Source: an uncultured Candidatus Saccharibacteria bacterium
GTDB lineage: Bacteria > Patescibacteriota > Saccharimonadia > Saccharimonadales > Saccharimonadaceae
NCBI GenBank assembly: GCA_948435375.1
Contig: CAOJGQ010000010.1
Span: forward strand, 1-32,655
DNA: 32,655 bases
Direction: 5' to 3'
Shown in pieces: positions 7,654 to 15,601 of the stretch. Positions within the stretch are counted from its first letter, which is position 1; the number at the start of each line of letters is the position of its first letter. A program made the position numbers and the translations under genes. Under the pieces are notes generated by a model that was not told the origin of the DNA, did no database searches, and saw only the letters and a program-made list of their open reading frames with translations.

Positions 7654-8403
7654 ATGTCGATTTGGAGATTGATTAAGCCAAAAAATGAGGACGGGACGTT
7701 AAATCCAGTGTTTGCGTTTTTGATGATAATTTTGGTGGTGACGGGATTGGTGATTTTTTGGATTATTAATTATCAGCGGACTCTTGCGGAGAATCAGATG
7801 ACGAAAATTGATAATATTGGCGATTACGCGAAGGGAATGTCGAAGGTGAGTCAGGAAGCGCTAGCGCGGGCGCTCTATTCTCGAATTCGGGAGAATCTTG
7901 GAGAGGACCAAAAAGTACCGACCGGTGGGGCGAAGATTCGAATCGGGACTTATAATGAAGAAGAGCAGAATGACGGCGAGAATTATAGTAGATTTGTGGT
8001 GGATATTAAGTCGGTGCGGCAGAGTTATCAGATGGGAATGGCGTGGTCGAAATATAAAAATGTGGACTTGGGGAATTATTACGTAGAAATAAATTGCGTG
8101 CCGGATGATCAGGTGATTTATGATGATTTTCAGTGCAAGAAGATTGACACAGAGTTGCCAGGAGAAGTAGGGAATCCGATTGCGGTTTTGCCATATACGA
8201 AGCTGGATGAAAAGACGGGTAAAGTCGAATATGATATTCGGATGATGGGTGATTTCTTGATGATTAGTTATCAAGCGTGCGGGAACGAGACGCTGAAGAA
8301 AGAGTATGAGACGAGTGCGCGGGAATGGCTAGAAGAGCAGGGGACGGATTTTGAGCGCTATACTTTGCGCTATATTGATACTTGCGATGGGATGGGGCCG
8401 TAA
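7654..8403 (+). CDS. Hypothetical single-pass membrane protein
   Basis: 249 residues, starting nine bases after the hydrolase stop with AAGGAGG before the ATG, so it is probably co-translated with it. A hydrophobic helix (about residues 18-40) follows a short N-terminus. The rest is hydrophilic and probably extracytoplasmic, with four Cys (N-C-V-P, F-Q-C-K-K, Q-A-C-G-N, D-T-C-D-G) that could form disulfides. I recognise no domain. The operon position suggests an envelope role alongside the hydrolase, for example as a partner or inhibitor, but this is inference. Confidence 0.85.
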   Translation: MSIWRLIKPKNEDGTLNPVFAFLMIILVVTGLVIFWIINYQRTLAENQMTKIDNIGDYAKGMSKVSQEALARALYSRIRENLGEDQKVPTGGAKIRIGTYNEEEQNDGENYSRFVVDIKSVRQSYQMGMAWSKYKNVDLGNYYVEINCVPDDQVIYDDFQCKKIDTELPGEVGNPIAVLPYTKLDEKTGKVEYDIRMMGDFLMISYQACGNETLKKEYETSAREWLEEQGTDFERYTLRYIDTCDGMGP

Positions 8404-8440
8404 GTACGCGACGATTTTTGAGGAAAAGTGATTTTTCATG

Positions 8441-8446
8441 TATAAT
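8441..8446 (+). promoter_or_regulatory. -10 box of ftsK (near-leaderless)
   Basis: TATAAT ends nine bases before the ATG at 8456, the same spacing as at rpsO. This argues against the in-frame ATG at 8438, which lies upstream of the box. Confidence 0.65.
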
Positions 8447-8455
8447 GAGTGGTAT

Positions 8456-10837
8456 ATGGCAAAACGGAGGTCACCGCCGAAGAAGGCGACAAAGAAAAAA
8501 AGCACAAAGAGTAGCAAGGCGCGCGCGAAGGAAGTAGTTGCGCCAGAGCATGAGCTGCCGGGCGGTTTTTGGCGCCAGATGATAGCGGTGCTGATGTTGG
8601 TGCTGGCGGTGGTGCTGATTTTTGGTTGGTCGGGAGAGGGTGGACCGGTGCTGGAGGCGGTGGATGATGGTCTAGTATCGTTGATTGGTTATGCGAAGTA
8701 TACTTTTCCGGTGCTTCTAGTTTGGCTAGCGGTGCAGATTTTACGCAGTGATACAAATCGAATTCCGGCGGTGATGTGGATTGCGTCGATTTTGATGGTG
8801 GTTTGGGTATCAGGCATGGTAGATGGTTTACCAAAGGTGCAAGGAGAGCCGGCGGGGGGCATGGTGGGAGACTGGCTGAACGGGATTGTGATTGGGATTC
8901 TGGACCAGAGCGTAGCGATATTCATATATATTGTGCTGATTTTTGTAACGGCGATGTTTATTTTGCAGACTAATCCGGTGACAGTGTTCCGCGCGATTGG
9001 GCGAGCGCTGCATATTGGCGAGAAGAAAGAAGATATGCCGGAGACAGTGGCACAGAAGGCAGAGCGGTTGAATGCGGAGAAGGTGAAGGGTCAACGAGGG
9101 CGGAAGAGCCATGATGAGGGGGATGAGGCGGTTGGTACTGACGAGTTGAAGGTGAACCTTGGGATGGCGGAAGCACCGGAGGCGCCGGGGAAGAATGCGA
9201 CGGAAAAGCCGGCGAAACGGGGACTGTTTGGGAAAAAGTTGGCGAAGAAACCAGAAATGGCGGTAGCGGCGGGGGCTGTGGCTGGAGTTGGGAAAGCTGC
9301 GAAGGCGGCTAGTAGCGAGGCGAAAATGAGTGAGCCGACGGCGCTCGTGGCAGTGAGCGATACAGAATGGAAGGTGCCGCCGCTAACGATTTTGAGCAAT
9401 GAGCAGTCAAAGGCAAACCCGGGGAATTATAAGGAGAATGCGAATATTATCAAGTCGACTTTGGCGGACTTTGGAATTAATGTTGAGATGGATGGCGTGA
9501 ATGTGGGCCCGCGAATTACGCAGTACACCATGCGGCCGCCTTCGGGAGTGAGTCTCACGAAGATTACTTCACATGACAAAGAGTTGGCACTCAACTTGGC
9601 CGTGGAAGGTCAGATCAGGATTGAGGCGCCGATCCCGGGGACACGTCTAGTCGGAGTTGAGGTGCCGAATGTGAAAGGGGCGAGTGTGGGATTGAGAAGT
9701 ATTCTCGAGAGTCGGGAATGGGGTAACGCGAAGTCGCCGCTGTCGTTCGTGGTGGGGAAGGACATTTCTGGCAAGGCGGTGGTAGCGGACCTCGCGAAAA
9801 TGCCGCATCTTCTGGTCGCTGGTACGACTGGTTCAGGTAAGTCGGTAATGTCCAATACTTTGATTTTGTCGCTGCTTTATCGGAATTCGCCGAGTGATTT
9901 GAAGATGATTATGATTGACCCGAAGCAGGTAGAAATGACGCAATATGAGGATATTCCGCATCTTCTTACGCCGATTATTACATCGGTGGAGAAGTCGCTT
10001 TCGGCGATGAAGTGGGCGGTGAATGAGATGGAGCGGCGCTATACTTTGATGGCGAAGGAAAAGGTGAAGAAAATTGATGATTATAATGTGAAAATGGCAC
10101 AGAGTGAGGACGGGGGGAAGATGCCGTTTATCGTGATTATTGTGGATGAGATGGCGGATCTGATGATGCAGGCAGGGAAGGATCTCGAGGCGCTGATTGT
10201 GCGGATTGCGCAGAAAGGGCGCGCGGCGGGGATTCACTTGGTCTTGGCGACCCAGAGCCCGAAGGTGCAGGTGATTACCGGTTTGATTAAGAGTAATGTG
10301 CCGGCGCGAATTACGTTCAAGGTGACGAATTTCACGGAATCGAGTGTGGCTCTCGGGATGAGCGGGGCGGAGAAGCTGCTCGGGATGGGCGATATGATTA
10401 TGCTTACGACCGAGATGGCGGGGCGACCGCGGCGAATTCAGAGCGCATATGTGGACGATCCAGAGATTATGGGAGTGACGGATTTCTTACGTGAGCAGCG
10501 ACCACCGGATTATAATGACGATGTGGTGGCGCAACCGGTGCAAATCAAAGGCATGGGTCCAGCGGGGGGTGGCGCGATTGGTGATCTTGGACGGCGGTAT
10601 AATCCGCAGGATCCGGTGGTGCGGAAGGCGATTGAGATTACTTTGCAGAATGGGAAGTTCTCGACGGCGAGCTTGCAGACATGGCTGGGGAAGGGACATG
10701 GGTTTGTCTCGGGGCTAGCGATTTGGCTGGAGGAAATTGGGGTGATTGGACCGGCGAACGGGCACAAGCCGAGGGAAGTCTTGATTTCTTCGATTGAAGA
10801 GTTTGATGAGCTCGCGAATGGGGGTGGAGGGGAGTAG
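8456..10837 (+). CDS. ftsK: DNA translocase FtsK
   Basis: 793 residues. FtsK is a septal, membrane-anchored DNA pump that clears the chromosome from the division site. A very basic N-terminus is followed by four predicted membrane helices (about 40-60, 72-92, 99-118, 137-165), then a charged linker rich in Lys, Ala and Glu (about 185-300). The motor follows: alpha/beta domains with G-T-T-G-S-G-K-S (Walker A, about 456-463) and I-I-V-D-E-M-A-D-L (Walker B, about 562-570). The C-terminal ~75 residues resemble the winged-helix gamma domain that reads polar DNA motifs. The start at 8456 follows a -10 box directly. The next gene begins three bases after the stop, so the two are likely co-expressed. 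A Xer-type recombinase, the usual FtsK partner, lies at 30158. Confidence 0.95.
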   Translation: MAKRRSPPKKATKKKSTKSSKARAKEVVAPEHELPGGFWRQMIAVLMLVLAVVLIFGWSGEGGPVLEAVDDGLVSLIGYAKYTFPVLLVWLAVQILRSDTNRIPAVMWIASILMVVWVSGMVDGLPKVQGEPAGGMVGDWLNGIVIGILDQSVAIFIYIVLIFVTAMFILQTNPVTVFRAIGRALHIGEKKEDMPETVAQKAERLNAEKVKGQRGRKSHDEGDEAVGTDELKVNLGMAEAPEAPGKNATEKPAKRGLFGKKLAKKPEMAVAAGAVAGVGKAAKAASSEAKMSEPTALVAVSDTEWKVPPLTILSNEQSKANPGNYKENANIIKSTLADFGINVEMDGVNVGPRITQYTMRPPSGVSLTKITSHDKELALNLAVEGQIRIEAPIPGTRLVGVEVPNVKGASVGLRSILESREWGNAKSPLSFVVGKDISGKAVVADLAKMPHLLVAGTTGSGKSVMSNTLILSLLYRNSPSDLKMIMIDPKQVEMTQYEDIPHLLTPIITSVEKSLSAMKWAVNEMERRYTLMAKEKVKKIDDYNVKMAQSEDGGKMPFIVIIVDEMADLMMQAGKDLEALIVRIAQKGRAAGIHLVLATQSPKVQVITGLIKSNVPARITFKVTNFTESSVALGMSGAEKLLGMGDMIMLTTEMAGRPRRIQSAYVDDPEIMGVTDFLREQRPPDYNDDVVAQPVQIKGMGPAGGGAIGDLGRRYNPQDPVVRKAIEITLQNGKFSTASLQTWLGKGHGFVSGLAIWLEEIGVIGPANGHKPREVLISSIEEFDELANGGGGE

Positions 10838-10840
10838 ACT

Positions 10841-12151
10841 ATGAAGGGCGAGAATGCTCTAGAAGCACAGAAGAATGATTCTAGAGAGCTTAATTGGTCG
10901 ATTTTAGAGAAAGATCGGGAAAATGACGAGTTTCGGGCGCGACTTTTGGCGGTGGATTTGAGCGATGGGGATGGTCTCGGTTGTTTGGAGGAGTCGATTT
11001 CTCGGTTTGAACGGGAAGGGGTTGCTGAAAAGCCAGGTACAGTACGGAGGTTGGGGAGAGTAGCGCTCGATGCTATGGGTATACGTAGTGAGAGGGTTGA
11101 GGAGCAAAGAAGACGCGAAGCGATGCCAGAGGCGTTGAAGATATATCGGCAACGCAAGGCAGAGAGTATTAAAGTTTTTGAGGATGCCATGCAGGAGGCA
11201 TATGATGAACGGTCAGGCTTCAATGCGATGGTGAAGGATATTGATGAGTCGCTGGAACAATATGCGAATGTCATAGCAGAAAGTGAAAAGAATAAAAATG
11301 ATAAAAAGCTTGAGCATGATATTAGTGTTGAGATGTGGGGGAGTAAGAATGAAAAGGAGGACCGTCTGAGGCAAGAGCGAGCCCAGGAGATTCTCGAGAA
11401 GGATCTGAATGGACGATTAACTAAGGTTGAGGATTTGGATTTGAAGGCGGAGATTGGTGGACTTGGCGTGACGAAGTCAGAAATAGATTATAATGGTGAG
11501 GTGATTATTGTATATAATATGGAAGGTGCGCCACTGAGGATGTTGACAACTTCGATTTCGTATAAAGATACGGCAAGCGAGGCGAACGAAGGCTCTGTTA
11601 TTGGTGCGGGAATGATGCATAGGCTGGAAGTTCAGCCACTTTTTTGGCTGGATAACGAACAGAAGGTAAAAGAAGAGAACAAAATATTGCCGTACAATCA
11701 TCGGCGTGGTAATACAATCTCTTGTTCGTATACGGATGTGTATAAAAACCCAGACCAACGTCTCGGTACGACACACGATAGGTTAGTGAGTCGGAGAGAT
11801 GAGCCATATATTGTTTATGGATGGGATCATGTGGGGGGTGGTTCGTTGATTAATGCTGGAGAAGGTGATTTACGGACGCCTCAGATGGTGGGGCGTGATT
11901 GGATGGGTTCTGGTATTAATGAAAATAATTTGAATATATGGGATGAATTGGTAGATAATATACCTAAATGGGGTGGTTATAATGAGATAGTCTTACGGCG
12001 CTTTGCGGAAAATGGAAAAGCGAAGCCACCGGATTATCTTGTGATTGAAAATGGCGAGATTAGCGATGATATTAAACATCATGCTGCGGTGTTTGGTGTG
12101 CCGATTATTAATGTAGAACGGAAATATTATTCTGGTGAAGAAGTAGAGTAG
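10841..12151 (+). CDS. Hypothetical protein, coiled-coil N-terminus, 436 aa
   Basis: I do not recognise this protein. The N-terminal half (about 1-215) is very rich in Glu, Lys, Arg and Asp with long helical stretches, so probably coiled coil. The C-terminal half (about 220-436) looks globular, with V-I-I-V-Y-N-M-E-G-A-P near 226, G-W-D-H-V-G-G-G-S near 328 and a closing alpha/beta-like stretch, P-D-Y-L-V-I-E-N-G-E-I then F-G-V-P-I-I-N-V-E. There is no signal peptide or membrane helix. It starts three bases after ftsK, so it is probably translated from the same message. The 3' part is more A/T-rich than ftsK. A cytoplasmic role is likely, but the function is open. Confidence 0.85.
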   Translation: MKGENALEAQKNDSRELNWSILEKDRENDEFRARLLAVDLSDGDGLGCLEESISRFEREGVAEKPGTVRRLGRVALDAMGIRSERVEEQRRREAMPEALKIYRQRKAESIKVFEDAMQEAYDERSGFNAMVKDIDESLEQYANVIAESEKNKNDKKLEHDISVEMWGSKNEKEDRLRQERAQEILEKDLNGRLTKVEDLDLKAEIGGLGVTKSEIDYNGEVIIVYNMEGAPLRMLTTSISYKDTASEANEGSVIGAGMMHRLEVQPLFWLDNEQKVKEENKILPYNHRRGNTISCSYTDVYKNPDQRLGTTHDRLVSRRDEPYIVYGWDHVGGGSLINAGEGDLRTPQMVGRDWMGSGINENNLNIWDELVDNIPKWGGYNEIVLRRFAENGKAKPPDYLVIENGEISDDIKHHAAVFGVPIINVERKYYSGEEVE

Positions 12152-12269
12152 GCACTTGATAGGAGGCTGAGATTAGGCACTCAGAAATAGAGTTGGAGGT
12201 GGTGGACAGGGATAGATGGGGTGAGAGACTGATGGTGGAGCGGGCGATGCGTGACCCGACGGGGCGGGG

Positions 12270-12298
12270 TTGAACTGGGGTGAAAAGTGTGATAGAAT
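12270..12298 (+). promoter_or_regulatory. Promoter of rpsF-ssb-rpsR
   Basis: -35 TTGAAC (12270-12275), 17-bp spacer, -10 TAGAAT (12293-12298). The leader to rpsF is about 75 bases. The region 12152-12269 before it holds nothing I can name. Confidence 0.75.
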
Positions 12299-12315
12299 GA
12301 AGGGGATATTAACTC

Positions 12316-12358
12316 AGCGAACAGGTGTTTATAGGAACGAAATGGAGCCGTGTTCGCT
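12316..12358 (+). promoter_or_regulatory. Probable S6:S18-binding leader motif
   Basis: AGCGAACA (12316-12323) pairs exactly with TGTTCGCT (12351-12358). The trinucleotide CCG stands directly before the 3' strand, as in the published S6:S18 leader motif, in which a CCG beside a stem mimics the 16S rRNA site. The element precedes rpsF and leads an operon that ends in rpsR, which is where this autoregulatory motif is expected. The match was made by eye. Confidence 0.65.
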
Positions 12359-12378
12359 ATAACCAAAGGAGTATTGTA

Positions 12379-12735
12379 ATGAAAAATTACGAGCTTACGG
12401 TTTTGATTCATCCGGATCTCGAGATGAATTTGGAGCCGGCTACCACCAAAATCAAAGATTTGATTGAGAAAAATGGTGGTAAAATTATCAAAGAAGAGAA
12501 CGACGGGAAGAAAAAGCTAGCCTATCCGATCAAGAAGCAGGATTTTGCGATCTATAATTATTATGAGGTGGAATTGCCAGCAGAGGCGCCTGCGAAGATT
12601 GATAGTATTTTCAACATTACGGATGAGATTTTGCGCCATCTTTTGGTGAAAGTGGACGAGCGCAAGCTGAAATACGAAGCGAAACAGGCAGCGCGCAAGA
12701 TCCAAGCACAAGAAAACGAAGAAAGTGAGGCATAA
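12379..12735 (+). CDS. rpsF: 30S ribosomal protein S6
   Basis: 118 residues, normal for S6, which pairs with S18 on the platform of the small subunit. Typical features are Y-E-L-T-V-L-I-H-P near the N-terminus, G-G-K-I at about 33-36, K-K-L-A-Y-P-I-K and the B-strand Y-N-Y-Y-E-V-E, with a Lys/Glu-rich tail. The start at 12379 has AAAGGAG about 10 bases upstream; longer in-frame starts lie inside the regulatory hairpin. It is first in the rpsF-ssb-rpsR operon. Confidence 0.96.
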   Translation: MKNYELTVLIHPDLEMNLEPATTKIKDLIEKNGGKIIKEENDGKKKLAYPIKKQDFAIYNYYEVELPAEAPAKIDSIFNITDEILRHLLVKVDERKLKYEAKQAARKIQAQENEESEA

Positions 12736-12737
12736 AA

Positions 12738-13190
12738 ATGAGAGGTTTTACGAAAGCGATTGTTGCGGGGAACGTAACGCGCGACCCAGAGATGCGGACA
12801 ACCCCGAGCGGTTCGCAAGTTTGTAGCTTCACGATTGCGGTGAACCGTTCTTTCCGCGGGAGCGATGGTAACCAGCAAGAGTCGGTTTCTTATCTTGATT
12901 GTGTGGCTTGGGGAAAGTCGGGTGAGACGATTAACCAATACATCCACAAAGGTTCGGCGCTGTTGGTCTCGGGACGTTTGGAGCAGCGTAGTTGGGACGA
13001 TAAGAATACTGGTCAGAAGCGTTCACGCGTGGAAATTGTGGTGGATGACTTCAGCTTCATCGGCGGCGATCGTAGTGGCGGGACTGGTGGTGGTGCGAGC
13101 CGAGCAAGTGCGCCGGCAGATGACGGTGGTAACGCTGGTGCAGATGATGCCGGTGAAGATCAGATTAATTTGGATGAGATTCCATTCTAA
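12738..13190 (+). CDS. ssb: Single-stranded DNA-binding protein
   Basis: 150 residues. SSB coats single-stranded DNA during replication and repair. The OB-fold occupies about 1-105 (N-V-T-R-D-P-E-M-R-T-T-P-S-G, V-S-Y-L-D-C-V-A-W-G-K, L-L-V-S-G-R-L-E). A Gly/Ala/Asp-rich flexible tail follows and ends in D-E-I-P-F, the conserved acidic tip that recruits partner proteins. It starts two bases after rpsF and lies before rpsR, the standard gene order. Confidence 0.97.
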   Translation: MRGFTKAIVAGNVTRDPEMRTTPSGSQVCSFTIAVNRSFRGSDGNQQESVSYLDCVAWGKSGETINQYIHKGSALLVSGRLEQRSWDDKNTGQKRSRVEIVVDDFSFIGGDRSGGTGGGASRASAPADDGGNAGADDAGEDQINLDEIPF

Positions 13191-13212
13191 AGAATAGGTA
13201 GAGGAGATTAAA

Positions 13213-13410
13213 ATGAGAAAAGTGAAAGCAAATGCAGGGCAATATTTCGATTATCGTGATGTGAAGACTCTGCAACGTTACATTGACGTTTATGGTCGGA
13301 TTGAGCCGATTGCGAAGACCGGTTTGACAGCGAAGCAGCAGCGACAGCTGGCAGTGGCGATTAAGCGGGCGAGGCATTTGGCGCTGTTGCCGTTTGTGGC
13401 AGAGCGCTAA
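13213..13410 (+). CDS. rpsR: 30S ribosomal protein S18
   Basis: 65 residues, at the short end of the family because the N-terminal basic extension is reduced. S18 conservation is visible as [19 protein letters not shown] and the closing block [17 protein letters not shown] precedes the ATG. It is last in the operon, which ends in a long hairpin. Together with S6 it is the predicted ligand of the leader motif at 12316. Confidence 0.96.
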   Translation: MRKVKANAGQYFDYRDVKTLQRYIDVYGRIEPIAKTGLTAKQQRQLAVAIKRARHLALLPFVAER

Positions 13411-13412
13411 AA

Positions 13413-13531
13413 AACGAGTTCTCATGGTGAATTACTGCGTTGAAAGCTCTAGTGCGCGGAGGCAGTACTTTTAGTACAGCCTCCTTGCGCGCTTCGCTTT
13501 CGCCTTGTACTTCATCCATGATAATCTCGTC
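13413..13531. terminator. Long 3' hairpin of the rpsF-ssb-rpsR operon (HP6)
   Basis: It starts right after the rpsR stop. ACGAG / CTCGT form the base, TCATGG / CCATGA come next, then GAAAGC / GCTTTC, and the top is a very stable GCGCGGAGGC / GCCTCC..GCGCGC with GTAC arms around TTTTA. The base is followed by CTTTTC, a short T-run. It probably ends or protects the operon transcript. A second pair, CTCGA / TCGAG, follows between 13555 and 13590. Confidence 0.7.
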
Positions 13532-13645
13532 TTTTCGTGGCGCTGCGGATGGTCTCGAAAAAACAACATTAGTCTGTTTCTCGAGGCTGGCTGAAGCTTC
13601 ATGGTCAACGATAGGTAAACTAATAAAGATAAGGAGAATTGAAGG

Positions 13646-14206
13646 ATGTATGGGCCAACTGATTTGAAGAAAAATACACTAATTACGCTGGATGGGCAGC
13701 CGTATAAAGTGGTGGAATATTCGCAAAAAGTGATGGGGCGGGGCGGTTCGATTGTGAATGTGAAGGTGAAAAACTTGATCACGGGCGCGTTGTTGCCAAA
13801 AACTTTTAAGGGGCAGGAAAAAATTGAGCCGGCGGAAGTGACGACGCGGAAAGTGCAATATCTTTATCACGATGATGATAAGTTTTATTTCATGGATCCG
13901 GAGACTTTTGAGCAGTATGAATTAGCGGCGGATATGGTGGGGGACATGCAGGATTTCATGAAGGACGGGGATGAAATGGAGATTCAGTTCTATAATGGAA
14001 CTGCGATTAACCTGGCTTTGCCGAAAAATTTGTGGCTGAAGGTGACTTATACGGAAAATGCCGTGAAAGGTGATACGACGAGCTCGGTGCAGAAAGACGC
14101 GACATTGGAGACGGGTGTAGTGATTAAAGTGCCAGCGTTTATTAAAACCGGGGACGTCGTGAGTGTGGATACGGAAACGAGGAGCTATCGGGAAAGGCAG
14201 AAATAA
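13646..14206 (+). CDS. efp: Translation elongation factor P
   Basis: 186 residues, the usual size. EF-P binds beside the P site and speeds peptide-bond formation at Pro-Pro stretches. Three beta-barrel domains are recognisable: the KOW-like N domain (about 1-63, L-D-G-Q-P-Y-K-V-V-E), a central OB domain (about 68-125, V-Q-Y-L-Y-H-D-D-D-K-F-Y-F-M-D) and the C domain (about 130-186) with G-D-T-T and G-V-V-I-K-V-P-A-F-I-K-T-G-D-V. The tip that reaches the tRNA reads M-G-R-G-G with Arg at residue 32, not the Lys of E. coli. AAGGAG lies about 10 bases before the ATG. A giant hairpin follows the stop. Confidence 0.96.
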   Translation: MYGPTDLKKNTLITLDGQPYKVVEYSQKVMGRGGSIVNVKVKNLITGALLPKTFKGQEKIEPAEVTTRKVQYLYHDDDKFYFMDPETFEQYELAADMVGDMQDFMKDGDEMEIQFYNGTAINLALPKNLWLKVTYTENAVKGDTTSSVQKDATLETGVVIKVPAFIKTGDVVSVDTETRSYRERQK

Positions 14207-14220
14207 GGGGATTTGGTCCT

Positions 14221-14451
14221 GTTTGACGTAAGAAATATCCCTTGACTAAGTTGTTTGGTGGGGGTGTTTCGGAATTGATGCCTTGCGCCGAGCGCTAACT
14301 GCTAGTTTTTCCGATGGAACGCAAAGGTTCCGCGGACGTAACCGCGCTGACCTTTGCTAAAACTACCAGTTAGCTATCGGGCTCGGCATTTTTATATTCC
14401 GAAACACCCCCACCAAACAACTTAGCTCTAGTTGACTTCTTTTTGTCAAAC
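14221..14451. repeat. Giant hairpin after efp (HP2)
   Basis: The region folds on itself almost end to end. A perfect 29-bp arm pair lies at 14246-14274 and 14397-14425. Outer GTTTGAC / GTCAAAC close the base, and inner AACTG..AGTTTT / AAAACT..AGTT and an apex GCAAAGGT / ACCTTTGC with GCGG / CCGC complete it. Both outer edges carry R-like sequence (TTCTT..GTCAAAC) in inverted orientation. It lies between efp and cassette 6. Confidence 0.8.
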
Positions 14452-14488
14452 AGAGTTAGAACCCCGGGAATCGCTGGCTGGCTTGGCT

Positions 14489-14674
14489 GAACCATAAAGC
14501 CACCCCAACGATTTGCATTGCTTGACGAGAGGATATAACCATCATTGAAAGCAAGAACATATGCAAAGAAAGAGGATGCGTAAGCAGTGTTAGGCCAGCC
14601 GTAACCACTAAAACTTGCATCTCTCAAAGAACCAGTTGTTATATCTACCACCCCGCCACGAGTTAGATATATAG
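14489..14674 (-). repeat. FISUMP-like cassette 6
   Basis: Complete cassette: head, D-I-T-T-G-S-L-R-D-A, a degenerate core (Y-G-W-P-N-T-A-Y) and R-W-G-G-F-M-V. The frame from 14651 stays open through the tail into the right arm of HP2 (93 residues, ending at 14370). It is divergent from the tight family. It faces away from cassette 7 across palindrome P3. Confidence 0.78.
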
Positions 14675-14715
14675 AACATTGGGAGAATGGTTTGGTCGGG
14701 GAATGCGATGAGGTT

Positions 14716-14744
14716 TTGAACTTGTAACGGCGTTACAAGTTCAA
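14716..14744. repeat. P palindrome, copy 3
   Basis: A perfect inverted repeat of 14 bases per arm (TTGAACTTGTAACG / CGTTACAAGTTCAA) around a single G. It is followed by TCTCTGTTAAA, so its orientation is opposite to copies 1, 2, 4 and 6. Confidence 0.85.
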
Positions 14745-14859
14745 ACAGATATTATCTCTGTTAAACCGTGATGATTTTAGGTCAGTAAAAAGTGTTGTTA
14801 AGTATTTTTGGTTGGTTATGGGTGTATTGCTTGGTTCATATTAAACATCTATTAATCTT

Positions 14860-15125
14860 CTATATATCTAACCTCGCAACTAACGTTGCTCCCACAGTCG
14901 TAGCGTCCAAAAAGAAAACAAGTTTCCTTTTGTCCTACAGCCACTCCTGTGGTTCGTGGCGGGAATGTAGATGTGGATGCTGGTGCTTTGCGAGGTACAG
15001 TATATGCTGGCTTATATTGGTCGTCGACGGCTGGTTTGCTAGCGCCTTATGCTTATATCTTAGATTTTTACGACTCGAATATTCGTCCATCGCGAGATAG
15101 CGATCGTTGGAATGGCTTTACGGTT
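14860..15125 (+). repeat. FISUMP-like cassette 7, interrupted in the head
   Basis: The head starts normally (CTATATATCTAAC), is broken by 81 foreign bases, and resumes with TCGTGGCGGG. The body then reads G-A-L-R-G-T-V-Y-A-G-L-Y-W-S-S-T-A, A-Y-I-L-D-F-Y and R-W-N-G-F-T-V. The GTG at 14949 opens a 68-residue frame to 15155, but as a gene this is clearly broken. Confidence 0.78.
14873..14953. mobile_element. 81-bp insertion in the head of cassette 7
   Basis: It splits the otherwise invariant CTAAC-TCGTGG junction. It contains CCACAG near one side and CTGTGG at the other, with an inner AAAAGGAAA-type pairing, so it could be a small MITE-like element. A target duplication is not clear. It is seen once in the window. 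Confidence 0.45.
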
Positions 15126-15170
15126 GGAGGATTCTGGCTGATGGTTAGATATTAAACATTACCGAAACTC

Positions 15171-15357
15171 TTATATATCTAACTCGTGGCGGGTTTCTAG
15201 AAATTAAAACTGGCTCTTTGCGAACACTAGGGCATTCTGGCGTCTTCTGGCTTAAAACAGCTGCCTCATCATCCACCGACGCGTACAGCTTAGACTTCAG
15301 CAGCATCAATGCCTACTTGTCAGCTTCTTACGTCCGTTTTTTAGGCTTTACGGTCCA
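15171..15357 (+). repeat. FISUMP-like cassette 8
   Basis: Head with one change (TTATATATCTAAC), body K-T-G-S-L-R-T-L-G, V-F-W-L-K-T-A-A, D-A-Y-S-L-D-F, and F-L-G-F-T-V-Q, where the usual R-W is lost. It reads in one frame through a 23-base spacer directly into cassette 9, so an open frame from 15218 covers both. Confidence 0.75.
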
Positions 15358-15380
15358 AAGTAAAAGCAATTCCGATTCTC

Positions 15381-15567
15381 CTATATATCTAACTCGTGGC
15401 GGGAATCTAAGCAAGACCTCTGGCTCTTTGAGGCGTGCGGGCGATTACGGCACCTACTGGGTCAATACCGCTGATTCTTCTATAGATTTTGCTTACAACC
15501 TTTATTTCAATAGTGCCCTTGTCCTGCCATCAGATTACAACCCTGGTTGGTACGGCTTTACGGACCG
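15381..15567 (+). repeat. FISUMP-like cassette 9, in frame with cassette 8
   Basis: Second unit of a head-to-tail pair: S-P-I-Y-L-T-R-G-G, T-S-G-S-L-R-R-A-G, G-T-Y-W-V-N-T-A, A-Y-N-L-Y-F-N-S and G-W-Y-G-F-T. The shared 130-residue frame ends at 15610. The in-frame tandem shows that units can join without frame loss. Confidence 0.78.
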
Positions 15568-15601
15568 GCGCAAACTTCAGTCATCTTTTTTGTCGTGCAT
15601 C

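Noticed and set aside
13440-13667. Open frame overlapping the efp start
   Set aside because: It begins at a TTG inside the long hairpin after rpsR and has no ribosome site or coding character.
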